NCBI GenBank assembly: GCA_023391155.1
Contig: JAEWBM010000199.1
Span: forward strand, 1-8,189
Length of the DNA: 8,189 bases
Direction: 5' to 3'
From: Acidobacteriota bacterium
GTDB lineage: Bacteria; Acidobacteriota; Blastocatellia; Pyrinomonadales; Pyrinomonadaceae
In this document: piece by piece, positions 1 through 5,856 of the stretch
How positions within the stretch are numbered: position 1 is the first letter of the stretch
Layout of the letters: each line of letters starts with the position of its first letter
Program-made: the position numbers and the translations under genes
Notes under the pieces: model-generated
What the model saw: only the letters and a program-made list of their open reading frames with translations
Told to the model about the DNA's origin: nothing
Databases searched by the model: none

Positions 1-467
1 CCGAAAAGGAAGGCCGGTTATACGTTGATCGAAGGTTTCTTTACGGTTTTGATGGTCCCACCCCGAATTTTCTTGAGCGATTCTCAGATCGAGCATGGAT
101 CCACGACTCGACCTTGAGGCTTTCACCTACCCACGACATTGACCCAAAAAGCCGGAACCGGTTCCGAGTCCATAACGATTCTGCCCATTCAATAAAGGTT
201 TTAACGATCGATGCGAGTAGCTTATTTGTGATTTTCGATCTCAGACCGGAACAAAAAATTGAAGCTTATCTCAATACTCGGGTAGTGAATCTTTCAATTA
301 AAGTTTCGGGAGAATTTGACGACGGCGGAGTCTTTCGAAAGGAGTTTGTGATTGATTCGCCCACCGCAACTTTTCAGAACAATCTTTGTTTTTCGTTAAA
401 GTTTCAAGAAAGAGGTCTTGAGTTCTTAGAAACATGTTCTATGGCTGTCGAGAGGTCGTGGGAATAA
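1..467 (+). CDS. C-terminal part of an unrecognised protein (5' end outside window)
   Basis: The reading frame is open from the left edge (first whole codon at base 3) to TAA at 465-467, giving 154 visible residues. The true start therefore lies upstream; an internal TTG at 114 is not a convincing start, because the frame before it already reads as protein (LYVDRRFLYGFDGPTPNFLE). The visible part alternates short hydrophobic and charged stretches, such as HSIKVLTIDASSLFVIFDL and VVNLSIKVSGEF. This suggests a beta-rich fold, perhaps a small beta-sandwich. I see no signal peptide, membrane helix or catalytic motif, and I do not recognise the family. Third codon positions are richer in A/T than in the citrate synthase and peptidase genes, which may mean a less expressed or acquired gene. 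It converges with the minus-strand lipoprotein gene, leaving 245 bp between the stops. That it is coding is fairly secure; its function is unknown. Confidence 0.7.
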   Translation, partial: EKEGRLYVDRRFLYGFDGPTPNFLERFSDRAWIHDSTLRLSPTHDIDPKSRNRFRVHNDSAHSIKVLTIDASSLFVIFDLRPEQKIEAYLNTRVVNLSIKVSGEFDDGGVFRKEFVIDSPTATFQNNLCFSLKFQERGLEFLETCSMAVERSWE

Positions 468-712
468 GCGGTTCGAAAGGCGGCGCGAAACTGCCGTTCG
501 AGTGGCTCAATTTCTTCGAGTCTCCGTAAAGTCAGTTTGAAGAGTGTACCTCCATCTGCACGCAACGTCGTTGACCATTGGTTAGACTCCGCCTGGAAAC
601 CTCCATCACTGCCGCAAGCGTCGTAAAAATACTCTGCCGAAAATCCTCCGGCCCCTCCCGAGGATTGGGCGACTAAACCGAACGGTCGACGACATCTAAC
701 GGATTGTTTAAA
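468..712. other. Intergenic stretch between convergent genes
   Basis: This 245-bp gap separates the stop of the left-edge plus-strand gene from the stop of the minus-strand lipoprotein gene. It has no recognisable RNA gene or promoter. On the minus strand, the lipoprotein frame stays open beyond its TGA for 102 codons, from 712 down to 407. It reads protein-like (GGFSAEYFYDACG, LKLTLRRLEEIEPLERQF-like), but I find no in-frame ATG or GTG to start it separately. It could be a decayed 3' extension or chance. Confidence 0.4.
642..666 (-). terminator. Weak hairpin downstream of lipoprotein gene
   Basis: A perfect 7-bp inverted repeat, AATCCTC (642-648) and GAGGATT (660-666), flanks an 11-nt GC-rich loop. 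Read on the minus strand it lies about 47 nt past the lipoprotein stop and is followed by only a short T run. It may be the terminator of that gene, but the stem is short and the T tract poor. Confidence 0.25.
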
Positions 713-1414
713 TCATACGTGAGGGATTAAAGGACTGCGGATTAGCGGCATTTCCACAAACTTCTGGCCTCGAATTGTAGCTCTGCGATCGGTGGTGCGA
801 CTCTGGAATGCCGCAACTTTCGAATGCGCGGCTTGAGGGTCTACCAGTTCCTTCAACATGTCGTCAACCACCTTGAATGTTATGCCATCAATTCTCCAAA
901 CACTGTCCTTTCTATGCAGCGAAAAGATCAGCGTCCAAGCCCTTTCTGGCGAAACTCGCGATCTCAATGTCGCTTCGACTTTTCCTGCGCTCCCACTCTC
1001 AGAGGCAACAATTATCTTCGTAATGTAATACTTCCCGGTGAAGATCATCTCGGGGTATTCGTATTCCAAAGCGCGTTGGTCAATCTCAGCAAACAATCCG
1101 TTATCCGAAAATCCGGTACTATTATCGTTCGTCTTATTCGAACGCGGAGGCAGATACTCAGGCAATAACTCTACCAAATCCTTAATTTCATTCAAGTTAC
1201 CCTTGCGCGCGTGTTCACAGTACCGGCGTACAACTGATTCGAGACCATCATTCTCTTTCGAAGGAACGACTTCTCCGGGAGGTGACGGTCCCCTTATTGG
1301 CCCGTCACGATCGGCGGAACTTGACTGAGATCGCACTTGCGAACAAGCTACAACGCACGCCGATATCGTTAAAAGTAAGGCCCCGTCTCGCAGCAATCTG
1401 GAAAATTTGAACAT
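713..1414 (-). CDS. Putative outer-membrane or periplasmic lipoprotein of unknown function
   Basis: This 233-residue protein starts at ATG 1412-1414 (minus). The N terminus is a classic lipoprotein signal: basic MFKFSRLLRDG, a hydrophobic stretch, then lipobox-like ISAC at residues 17-20, with a second option VVAC just after. A low-complexity Ser/Pro/Gly/Asp linker follows (about residues 28-55), typical of a tether after the lipidated cysteine. The folded part begins near ESVVRRYCEHARKGN, looking like helices, and continues with beta-rich segments (KYYITKIIV, KVEATLRSRV, AWTLIFSLHRKDSVWRIDGI). That pattern recalls small NTF2-like or DUF4878-type lipoproteins, where a helix and a curved sheet form a pocket; this is inference from pattern only. 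No catalytic residues are evident. The C terminus after about residue 190 looks unstructured, and the frame remains open past the TGA. The gene is divergent from the small membrane protein gene at 1642. Confidence 0.75.
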   Translation of the reverse strand: MFKFSRLLRDGALLLTISACVVACSQVRSQSSSADRDGPIRGPSPPGEVVPSKENDGLESVVRRYCEHARKGNLNEIKDLVELLPEYLPPRSNKTNDNSTGFSDNGLFAEIDQRALEYEYPEMIFTGKYYITKIIVASESGSAGKVEATLRSRVSPERAWTLIFSLHRKDSVWRIDGITFKVVDDMLKELVDPQAAHSKVAAFQSRTTDRRATIRGQKFVEMPLIRSPLIPHV

Positions 1415-1433
1415 AACTGTCGCTCTGGTCGCT

Positions 1434-1462
1434 ACTATATTTATTTGCTGTCAGCCCGTGAA
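1434..1462 (-). promoter_or_regulatory. Candidate sigma-70-type promoter for the lipoprotein gene
   Basis: On the minus strand, TTCACG (1457-1462) and TATAGT (1434-1439) are separated by exactly 17 bp; they match the -35 and -10 consensus at 4/6 and 5/6 positions. The -10 lies 19 nt before the ATG, so the leader would be very short, and no strong Shine-Dalgarno sequence is visible. Moderate support only. Confidence 0.4.
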
Positions 1463-1524
1463 TATGATACAGCTATCGCCGGTAAGGGGCTAGGACGTAT
1501 CGTGTACGTTGTCGCTTGGTTTTC

Positions 1525-1556
1525 GTGCTTCGCACTCATGCAGGCAAGTTGCCTGC
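1525..1556. repeat. REP-like double palindrome
   Basis: Two adjacent inverted repeats occur here: GTGC-TTC-GCAC (1525-1535) and GCAGGCAA-G-TTGCCTGC (1540-1556), the latter with perfect 8-bp arms around one base. Flanks such as GCGTTCCAG continue a pattern I recall as a dispersed intergenic repeat in Acidobacteriota-type genomes, though I cannot verify the copy number here. No T run follows on either strand, so it is not an obvious intrinsic terminator. It lies in the divergent gap between the lipoprotein gene and the gene at 1642, in front of both. Confidence 0.5.
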
Positions 1557-1609
1557 GTTCCAGTCGATTGTTGAAACATGGGCCAAGCAGTTGTCGATCG
1601 AAATGCGGT

Positions 1610-1615
1610 TATAAC
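1610..1615 (+). promoter_or_regulatory. Possible -10 box for the small membrane protein gene
   Basis: TATAAC at 1610-1615 matches the -10 consensus at five of six positions and lies 26 nt before the ATG at 1642. No good -35 hexamer sits at 16-18 bp. A purine-rich GGGTAGGG (1627-1634) lies 7 nt before the start and can act as ribosome binding site. Confidence 0.25.
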
Positions 1616-1641
1616 ATTACTCAGCAGGGTAGGGCGTTCAT

Positions 1642-1914
1642 ATGAAATTCGAGTTTTCCGTATCGGGCAAGGTCCGTACAATAGCAATTTCATTTTGTTT
1701 TGCGATGGTTATATTTTCTTCGGCATTTGTTGTGGGTGCAATCTTTGATTTATTTCGCCCGCTTAGCGGCGTTGAGACGGAAATTCCGATCTCCTACACG
1801 CGTTCGTTTTCGAAGCAATGGAGTTTGTTTGCTTTGATCAGCATAATAGGGGGGTTCTTTTGCACGGGAGTCGTTGCTGTCGTTTCTAAGTTAAAAACCA
1901 ACGAGTTGGATTAG
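1642..1914 (+). CDS. Small two-helix inner-membrane protein, unknown function
   Basis: This 90-residue protein starts at ATG 1642 with a purine-rich GGGTAGGG about 7 nt upstream. It has two strong hydrophobic segments: about residues 11-33 (RTIAISFCFAMVIFSSAFVVG) and about residues 60-82 (SLFALISIIGGFFCTGVVAV). They are joined by a polar loop of about 25 residues containing LFRPLSGVETEIPISYTRSF. The C-terminal tail is short and charged (KLKTNELD). The basic N terminus (MKFEFSVSGKVR) favours both termini in the cytoplasm with the loop outside. I recognise no family, and no conserved polar residues inside the helices suggest transport or catalysis. It is transcribed divergently from the lipoprotein gene. 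No terminator is visible between it and citrate synthase, 163 bp downstream. The hydrophobic pattern makes coding likely; its role is unknown. Confidence 0.6.
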   Translation: MKFEFSVSGKVRTIAISFCFAMVIFSSAFVVGAIFDLFRPLSGVETEIPISYTRSFSKQWSLFALISIIGGFFCTGVVAVVSKLKTNELD

Positions 1915-2002
1915 TCCTCACACAGATCATAACACTTGCTCCCGGATCTTTGTACTGCCCCTATGCACCAAGTGCCCACGTAACCCGCAAAACAGTTAAT
2001 GC

Positions 2003-2031
2003 TTGTTATAACCCCGCGGGTTCGCTAAAAT
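2003..2031 (+). promoter_or_regulatory. Candidate promoter of the citrate synthase gene
   Basis: TTGTTA (2003-2008) and TAAAAT (2026-2031) are separated by exactly 17 bp, a good fit to sigma-70-type spacing, and would leave a leader of about 40 nt. The palindrome CCCGCGGG (2013-2020) lies inside the spacer and could bind a regulator. A second possible -10, TATAAT at 2053-2058, lacks a -35 partner. TATAAC preceded by TG (2004-2012) is a third option. The 13-mer TCGCTAAAATCAT (2022-2034) recurs at 3321-3333. Confidence 0.45.
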
Positions 2032-2065
2032 CATATAAACAAAGATTTTTAATATAATTTCAAAC

Positions 2066-2071
2066 GGGAAG
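2066..2071 (+). promoter_or_regulatory. Ribosome binding site of citrate synthase
   Basis: The purine-rich GGGAAG lies 6 nt before the ATG at 2078, supporting that start. Confidence 0.5.
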
Positions 2072-2077
2072 AAAATA

Positions 2078-3214
2078 ATGAGTACAGGAACAGAATCAAC
2101 CGCGGCGGCCGGGCTTCGGGGCGTTGTTGCGGCGCAGAGCAAGATCGGCGATGTCGATGGTATCAAAGGCGAACTTATCTATCAGGGATATGACATTCAC
2201 GACCTGGCCGAACACTCGACGTTCGAAGAGGTCGTTTTTCTATTATGGAACGGCCGTTTGCCGAAAAAGGACGAGCTGGATGCGCTGACGGCTCAATTTC
2301 GTGAGAGCTATGCCGTCCCGGCGGACGTCATCGCGATGATGAAGACGTTCCCAAAGGACGCCCAGCCGATGGACGTTTTGAGGACGGCGGTCTCGTCGCT
2401 CGATTTTTATGATAAGGAAGGCCACAGCACCGAACGCGAGCCGGCTACCCGGGCCGCTGTCAGGCTGACGGGCCAGATCGGGACGATCGCGGCGGCATGG
2501 GACCGCATCCGCAACGGCAAGGATGTCGTTGAGCCGGACAGTAACTTGAGCATTGCCGAGAACTTTCTCTATATGCTGCGTGGCGAGCGGCCGGATGCCG
2601 ATGAGGCGCGGATGTTCGACGTGGCGTTGATCCTGCACGCAGATCACGAGCTGAATGCATCGACCTTTACTACGCGGGTGGTGGCCGGGACGCTTGCCGA
2701 TATGTACGGTGCGGTGACGGCGGGAATCGCCGCACTGGCGGGGCCGCTGCACGGCGGTGCGAACACCAACGTAATGAAGATGCTGCTCGAGATCGACAGC
2801 CTGGACAACGTCGATTCGTATATCGAGAAAGCTCTTGCCGAAAAGAAAAAGATAATGGGCATCGGCCACGCGGTGTATAAGACCGAAGACCCGCGGGCGA
2901 CGTGGCTGCGCCGGTATTCGAAGCAGATGGCCGAGCGAAAGGGCGAGTCGAAGTGGTTCGAAATGTCGCAGCGGATCGAAGAGCTGATGCTCGAAAAGAA
3001 GGGGATGTACCCGAACGTCGATTTCTATTCGGCATCGACCTATTACCTTATGGGCATACCGCTAGATCTTTACACGCCGATCTTCGCCGTCAGCCGCATC
3101 TCCGGCTGGACCGGGCATATCCTCGAGCAATATGCCGACAACAAGCTCATTCGCCCGCGGGCAGAGTATGTCGGTGAGCGGGGGTTGAAGTATGTGCCGA
3201 TCGGGGAGAGGTAG
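2078..3214 (+). CDS. gltA: Citrate synthase (short, type I-like bacterial form)
   Basis: The product condenses oxaloacetate and acetyl-CoA to citrate, the entry step of the TCA cycle, in the cytoplasm. The 378 residues match the shorter bacterial and archaeal citrate synthases rather than the roughly 430-residue, NADH-sensitive enterobacterial type. Family hallmarks are in order: N-terminal GVVAAQSKIGDVDG and ELIYQGYDIHDL; DHELNAST with H190; GPLHGGAN with the substrate-binding H225; GIGHAVYKTEDPR with catalytic H264 and R273; NVDFYSA with catalytic D315; and a C-terminal GHILEQYADNKLIRPRAEYVG rich in substrate-binding arginines. All key catalytic residues are present, so it should be active. 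A methylcitrate synthase cannot be excluded by sequence alone, since the two share these motifs, but no prp-type genes are nearby. The start is supported by GGGAAG 6 nt upstream and a promoter-like sequence. It appears monocistronic; the first convincing terminator is about 250 bp downstream. Confidence 0.95.
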   Translation: MSTGTESTAAAGLRGVVAAQSKIGDVDGIKGELIYQGYDIHDLAEHSTFEEVVFLLWNGRLPKKDELDALTAQFRESYAVPADVIAMMKTFPKDAQPMDVLRTAVSSLDFYDKEGHSTEREPATRAAVRLTGQIGTIAAAWDRIRNGKDVVEPDSNLSIAENFLYMLRGERPDADEARMFDVALILHADHELNASTFTTRVVAGTLADMYGAVTAGIAALAGPLHGGANTNVMKMLLEIDSLDNVDSYIEKALAEKKKIMGIGHAVYKTEDPRATWLRRYSKQMAERKGESKWFEMSQRIEELMLEKKGMYPNVDFYSASTYYLMGIPLDLYTPIFAVSRISGWTGHILEQYADNKLIRPRAEYVGERGLKYVPIGER

Positions 3215-3216
3215 AG

Positions 3217-3293
3217 GATAAATGAGAGATGAGAAATGAGAGATGAGGAATGAGAAATGAGAGATGATAGATGATAGATGATAGATGATAGAT
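3217..3293. repeat. Tandem heptamer array, 11 units
   Basis: Eleven consecutive 7-bp units starting 3 bp after the citrate synthase stop fit GARARAT/GATARAT: GATAAAT, GAGAGAT, GAGAAAT, GAGAGAT, GAGGAAT, GAGAAAT, GAGAGAT, then GATAGAT four times. One strand is nearly pure purine at the start. The identical copies at the right end suggest recent expansion by slippage, and the diverged left units look older. Confidence 0.9.
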
Positions 3294-3320
3294 AAATAGG
3301 GTGCACCTGATTTTCATTTC

Positions 3321-3333
3321 TCGCTAAAATCAT
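3321..3333 (+). promoter_or_regulatory. Second copy of TCGCTAAAATCAT promoter-like word
   Basis: This 13-mer is identical to 2022-2034 upstream of citrate synthase, where TAAAAT fits a -10 box. Here TAAAAT is at 3325-3330. No good -35 hexamer lies 16-18 bp upstream, so promoter activity is uncertain. Confidence 0.3.
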
Positions 3334-3371
3334 TTGTGTGAAACTGTTTTTACCTCTGGTTCTTTTTTTAC

Positions 3372-3410
3372 CGCAAAGTTTCGCAAAGTTATTCGCAAAG
3401 TTTCGCAAAG
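3372..3410. repeat. CGCAAAG direct repeats
   Basis: Four copies of CGCAAAG start at 3372, 3382, 3394 and 3404, arranged as two identical 17-bp blocks (CGCAAAGTTTCGCAAAG) at 3372-3388 and 3394-3410. Similar CGCAAAG runs are, from memory, dispersed in intergenic DNA of Acidobacteriota and other environmental phyla. Confidence 0.85.
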
Positions 3411-3427
3411 AAAAGGCGGTAGTCGCA

Positions 3428-3463
3428 GCCGTACGGCGTCTACCACCCCGGCCGTAAACGGCC
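3428..3463. repeat. Two short GC-rich palindromes
   Basis: The perfect 10-bp palindrome GCCGTACGGC (3428-3437) is followed by GGCCG-TAAA-CGGCC (3450-3463), a 5-bp stem with a 4-nt loop. Both lie between the CGCAAAG repeats and the strong terminator and appear to belong to the same composite intergenic block. Confidence 0.6.
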
Positions 3464-3464
3464 A

Positions 3465-3494
3465 CCCCTCCTATCCAGGAGGGGAGCTTTTTTT
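3465..3494 (+). terminator. Strong intrinsic terminator upstream of oligopeptidase gene
   Basis: A perfect 8-bp stem, CCCCTCCT (3465-3472) and AGGAGGGG (3477-3484), with loop ATCC, is followed by AGC and seven T (3488-3494). The T run follows only on the plus strand. It can end citrate synthase transcription, although it lies about 250 bp past that stop. It also insulates, or attenuates transcription into, the peptidase gene that starts 97 bp later. Confidence 0.8.
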
Positions 3495-3579
3495 AAGAGG
3501 TCTCGGGTTGCCGGGGCCTTTTGCTTTGGCCGAAACAAACGGGCAAGATATTGCGTAGCAACCCCATAAATCTGATCCC

Positions 3580-3583
3580 GGAG
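3580..3583 (+). promoter_or_regulatory. Ribosome binding site of oligopeptidase gene
   Basis: GGAG lies 7 nt before the ATG at 3591, fixing the start that yields a complete signal peptide. Between the terminator (end 3494) and this site I find no convincing -35/-10 pair; the promoter of this gene is unclear. Confidence 0.6.
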
Positions 3584-3590
3584 TAATACA

Positions 3591-5711
3591 ATGAAAAGAT
3601 CGCTGTCTTTGTTGATGATAGCTGCACTTACGGTGCCGCTGGCTGTGAATGCACAAAACGATATGAAACCACCTGTCGCTAAGAAAGTTCCCAAGGTTTT
3701 GAAGATCCACGGTTACGAGATAGTGGATGAGTATGGCTGGCTGCGTGACCGAAATGAGAAAAAAGATCCCGAGGTGATCAGCTATCTCGAGGCCGAGAAC
3801 GCATATACCGAGGCCCACATGGGCAAGCATCAGAAGTTCGTCGATGCATTGTATGACGAGATGCTCGGGCGGATAAAGCAGACGGACACGAGCGTGCCCT
3901 ATCGGCGAGGCGACTACTGGTATTTCACAAAGACGGAGGAAGGGAAGCAATACCCGACCTATCTCCGCGGCAAGGACAAGGCGGGGAAGGACGCTACGGT
4001 CCTGCTCGACCAGAACGCGATGGCCGAGGGGCATGAGTATTTCGCGATCAGCAACTTTGAGCCGAGCGACGACGGCAACCTGCTGGCGTTTGCGACGGAC
4101 ACGACCGGATATCGGCAATACACGCTGCAGATAAAAGACTTGAAGACGGGTGAGATGCTGCCGGACAAGATCGAGCGGGTGACGAGCATTGAATGGTCGC
4201 CGGACGGCAAATACATCTTTTACGGCCAGGAGGACGCCGTCTCAAAGCGGACTGACAAGATCTGGCGGCACGAGCTGGGGACGAATATGAACGAGTTGAT
4301 CTATGACGAAAAGGACGTGCTGTTCAATGTGGGCATAGGCCGCTCGCGGGACAAGAAGATGTTCTTCATCGCGTCGTTCGCAAAGACTTCGAATGAGTAT
4401 CGCTATCTGCCGGCGGGTGACGCGACGGGCGAGTTTAAGGTGTTGACGCCGCGGCGCGAGGGCCACGAATATTCGGCGGATTTTAACAAAGGCGAGTTTT
4501 ATATAACGACCAACAAGGACGCGGAAAACTTTAAGGTGGTGCGGGCGCCGCTGAGCGACCCGAGCGAAAAGAACTGGGTCGATTTCATCCCGCACGACCC
4601 GGACGTAAAGATCGATGACATCAGCTTTTTTAAGGACCACGCGATCGTTTCGGAACGCGAGAACGGGCTCGAATACCTGCGTGTGATGGATATGAAAACG
4701 CGGCGGGCGGCGGCTCGGGTTGAAACGCCCGAGAGCGTTTACACGATCGGGCTCGGGTTCAATCCGGAGTACGACACTGATGTGATCAGGTACGGATATT
4801 CTTCGATGATCACGCCGCAGTCGACGTATGAATTTGACCTGAAGACGCGAAAGAGCAAATTGCTGAAGCAGCAGGAAATACCGAGCGGTTACGACAAAAC
4901 GAAATATGAGACGACGCGCGTTTGGGCGACGGCCCGCGACGGCGTAAAGGTACCCGTCTCGATAATGATGAAGAAGGGCACCAAGCTCGACGGCAAGTCG
5001 CCGATGTTGCTCTATGCATACGGGTCGTACGGGGCTTCAATGTCGCCGAACTTTAGCACGAACCGGTTGTCGCTGGTCGACCGCGGGATGATCTATGCGA
5101 TAGCGCACATCCGCGGCGGCAGCGAGCTTGGCGAACGGTGGCGGCAGGACGGGCGGATGTTCAAAAAGGTGAATACCTTTAACGATTTTGTCGATTCGGC
5201 AAAGTGGCTGATCGATCAGAAGTATACCGCGGCGGACAGGCTTGTGATACAGGGCGGTTCGGCCGGCGGGCTGCTGATGGGTGCGGTGATGAACCAGGCC
5301 CCCGAGCTGTTCAGGGCCGCTATAGTCCAGGTGCCTTTCGTCGACATTATGAACACGATGATCGACGACACGCTGCCGCTGACGACCGAGGAATGGGTCG
5401 AGTGGGGCAATCCGCGTGATGACAAACGGGCGTGGGACTATATGTATTCCTATTCGCCGTATGACCAGATAAAGGCGCAGGATTACCCGAATATGCTGGT
5501 CGAGGTGTCGCTCAACGACAGCCAGGTGCCGTATTGGGAAGGGGCGAAATATGTCGCCCGTATCCGCGAAAAGAAGACGGATGACAATGTCGTTCTGCTA
5601 AAGACCAACATGGGCGCCGGCCACGGCGGTGCCTCCGGCCGATATGATCGCCTGAAAGAGATCGCGTTCGATTACGCGTATGCGCTGGTGCAGGTCGGCG
5701 TAGAGAAGTAG
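3591..5711 (+). CDS. ptrB: Oligopeptidase B-type serine peptidase (S9A), secreted
   Basis: This is a prolyl-oligopeptidase-fold enzyme that cleaves short peptides, in classical OpB after Arg or Lys. It has 706 residues against about 686 in E. coli protease II. Residues 1-21 form a Sec signal peptide (MKRSLSLLMIAALTVPLAVNA) with likely cleavage at AVNA-Q, placing it outside the cytoplasm. The beta-propeller spans roughly residues 80-430 (IEWSPDGKYIFY is typical), and the alpha/beta-hydrolase domain roughly 440-706. OpB hallmarks are HIRGGSELGERWRQDGRMF, NTFNDFVD and SYSPYD. The catalytic triad is S557 (GGSAGG), D643 (SLNDSQV) and H678 (GAGHGG), so it should be active. In the P1-specificity loop TTEEWVEWGNP, E601 aligns with Glu576 of the enterobacterial enzyme, but V603 replaces Glu578, so preference for basic residues may be weakened. 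It appears monocistronic, with its own ribosome binding site and a terminator 30 bp downstream. Confidence 0.93.
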   Translation: MKRSLSLLMIAALTVPLAVNAQNDMKPPVAKKVPKVLKIHGYEIVDEYGWLRDRNEKKDPEVISYLEAENAYTEAHMGKHQKFVDALYDEMLGRIKQTDTSVPYRRGDYWYFTKTEEGKQYPTYLRGKDKAGKDATVLLDQNAMAEGHEYFAISNFEPSDDGNLLAFATDTTGYRQYTLQIKDLKTGEMLPDKIERVTSIEWSPDGKYIFYGQEDAVSKRTDKIWRHELGTNMNELIYDEKDVLFNVGIGRSRDKKMFFIASFAKTSNEYRYLPAGDATGEFKVLTPRREGHEYSADFNKGEFYITTNKDAENFKVVRAPLSDPSEKNWVDFIPHDPDVKIDDISFFKDHAIVSERENGLEYLRVMDMKTRRAAARVETPESVYTIGLGFNPEYDTDVIRYGYSSMITPQSTYEFDLKTRKSKLLKQQEIPSGYDKTKYETTRVWATARDGVKVPVSIMMKKGTKLDGKSPMLLYAYGSYGASMSPNFSTNRLSLVDRGMIYAIAHIRGGSELGERWRQDGRMFKKVNTFNDFVDSAKWLIDQKYTAADRLVIQGGSAGGLLMGAVMNQAPELFRAAIVQVPFVDIMNTMIDDTLPLTTEEWVEWGNPRDDKRAWDYMYSYSPYDQIKAQDYPNMLVEVSLNDSQVPYWEGAKYVARIREKKTDDNVVLLKTNMGAGHGGASGRYDRLKEIAFDYAYALVQVGVEK

Positions 5712-5740
5712 GCCCGGCTCACCCTCTCGGGTTTAGTGGG

Positions 5741-5774
5741 AAGATCGTTCGCAACAAATGCGGACGATCTTTTT
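5741..5774 (+). terminator. Strong intrinsic terminator after oligopeptidase gene
   Basis: A 13-bp stem with one G-U pair forms between 5741-5753 (AAGATCGTTCGCA) and 5759-5771 (TGCGGACGATCTT), with loop ACAAA and a T run 5770-5774. It lies 30 bp past the stop codon, ends the peptidase transcript and separates it from the GGDEF-EAL unit. Confidence 0.88.
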
Positions 5775-5856
5775 AATTTAAATAGAGGCGTAGGCCAGGA
5801 GGCCGAGCGGTCGGGAGTCGAACCTAAACGATCAAGGTGACCGATTGTTTGCGAAA

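Noticed and set aside
824..1328. Two plus-strand frames antisense to the lipoprotein gene
   Set aside because: The minus-strand frame has a lipoprotein signal and folded-protein pattern; the plus frames have neither.
1445..1645. 66-codon frame on + overlapping the start of the gene at 1642
   Set aside because: TTG start without ribosome binding site, and it runs through the palindromic repeat element.
1490..1693. 67-codon frame on -
   Set aside because: It is a translation of the palindromic repeat and overlaps the 5' part of the small membrane protein gene; no supporting start signals.
3217..3293. CRISPR array
   Set aside because: Seven-base tandem units without unique spacers are a simple microsatellite-like array.
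3070..3465. 131-codon frame on - over the citrate synthase end and the repeats
   Set aside because: Its middle is the translated heptamer array (Ser/His/Leu repeats) and its end is antisense to citrate synthase.
3334..3558. 74-codon frame on + before the peptidase gene
   Set aside because: It reads through CGCAAAG repeats and the terminator hairpin; not a credible protein.
5798..5828. tRNA-like words: GGCCGAGCGGTC on + (D-arm-like) and GGTTCGACT on - (T-arm-like)
   Set aside because: They lie on opposite strands a few bases apart and no acceptor stem or cloverleaf can be formed.
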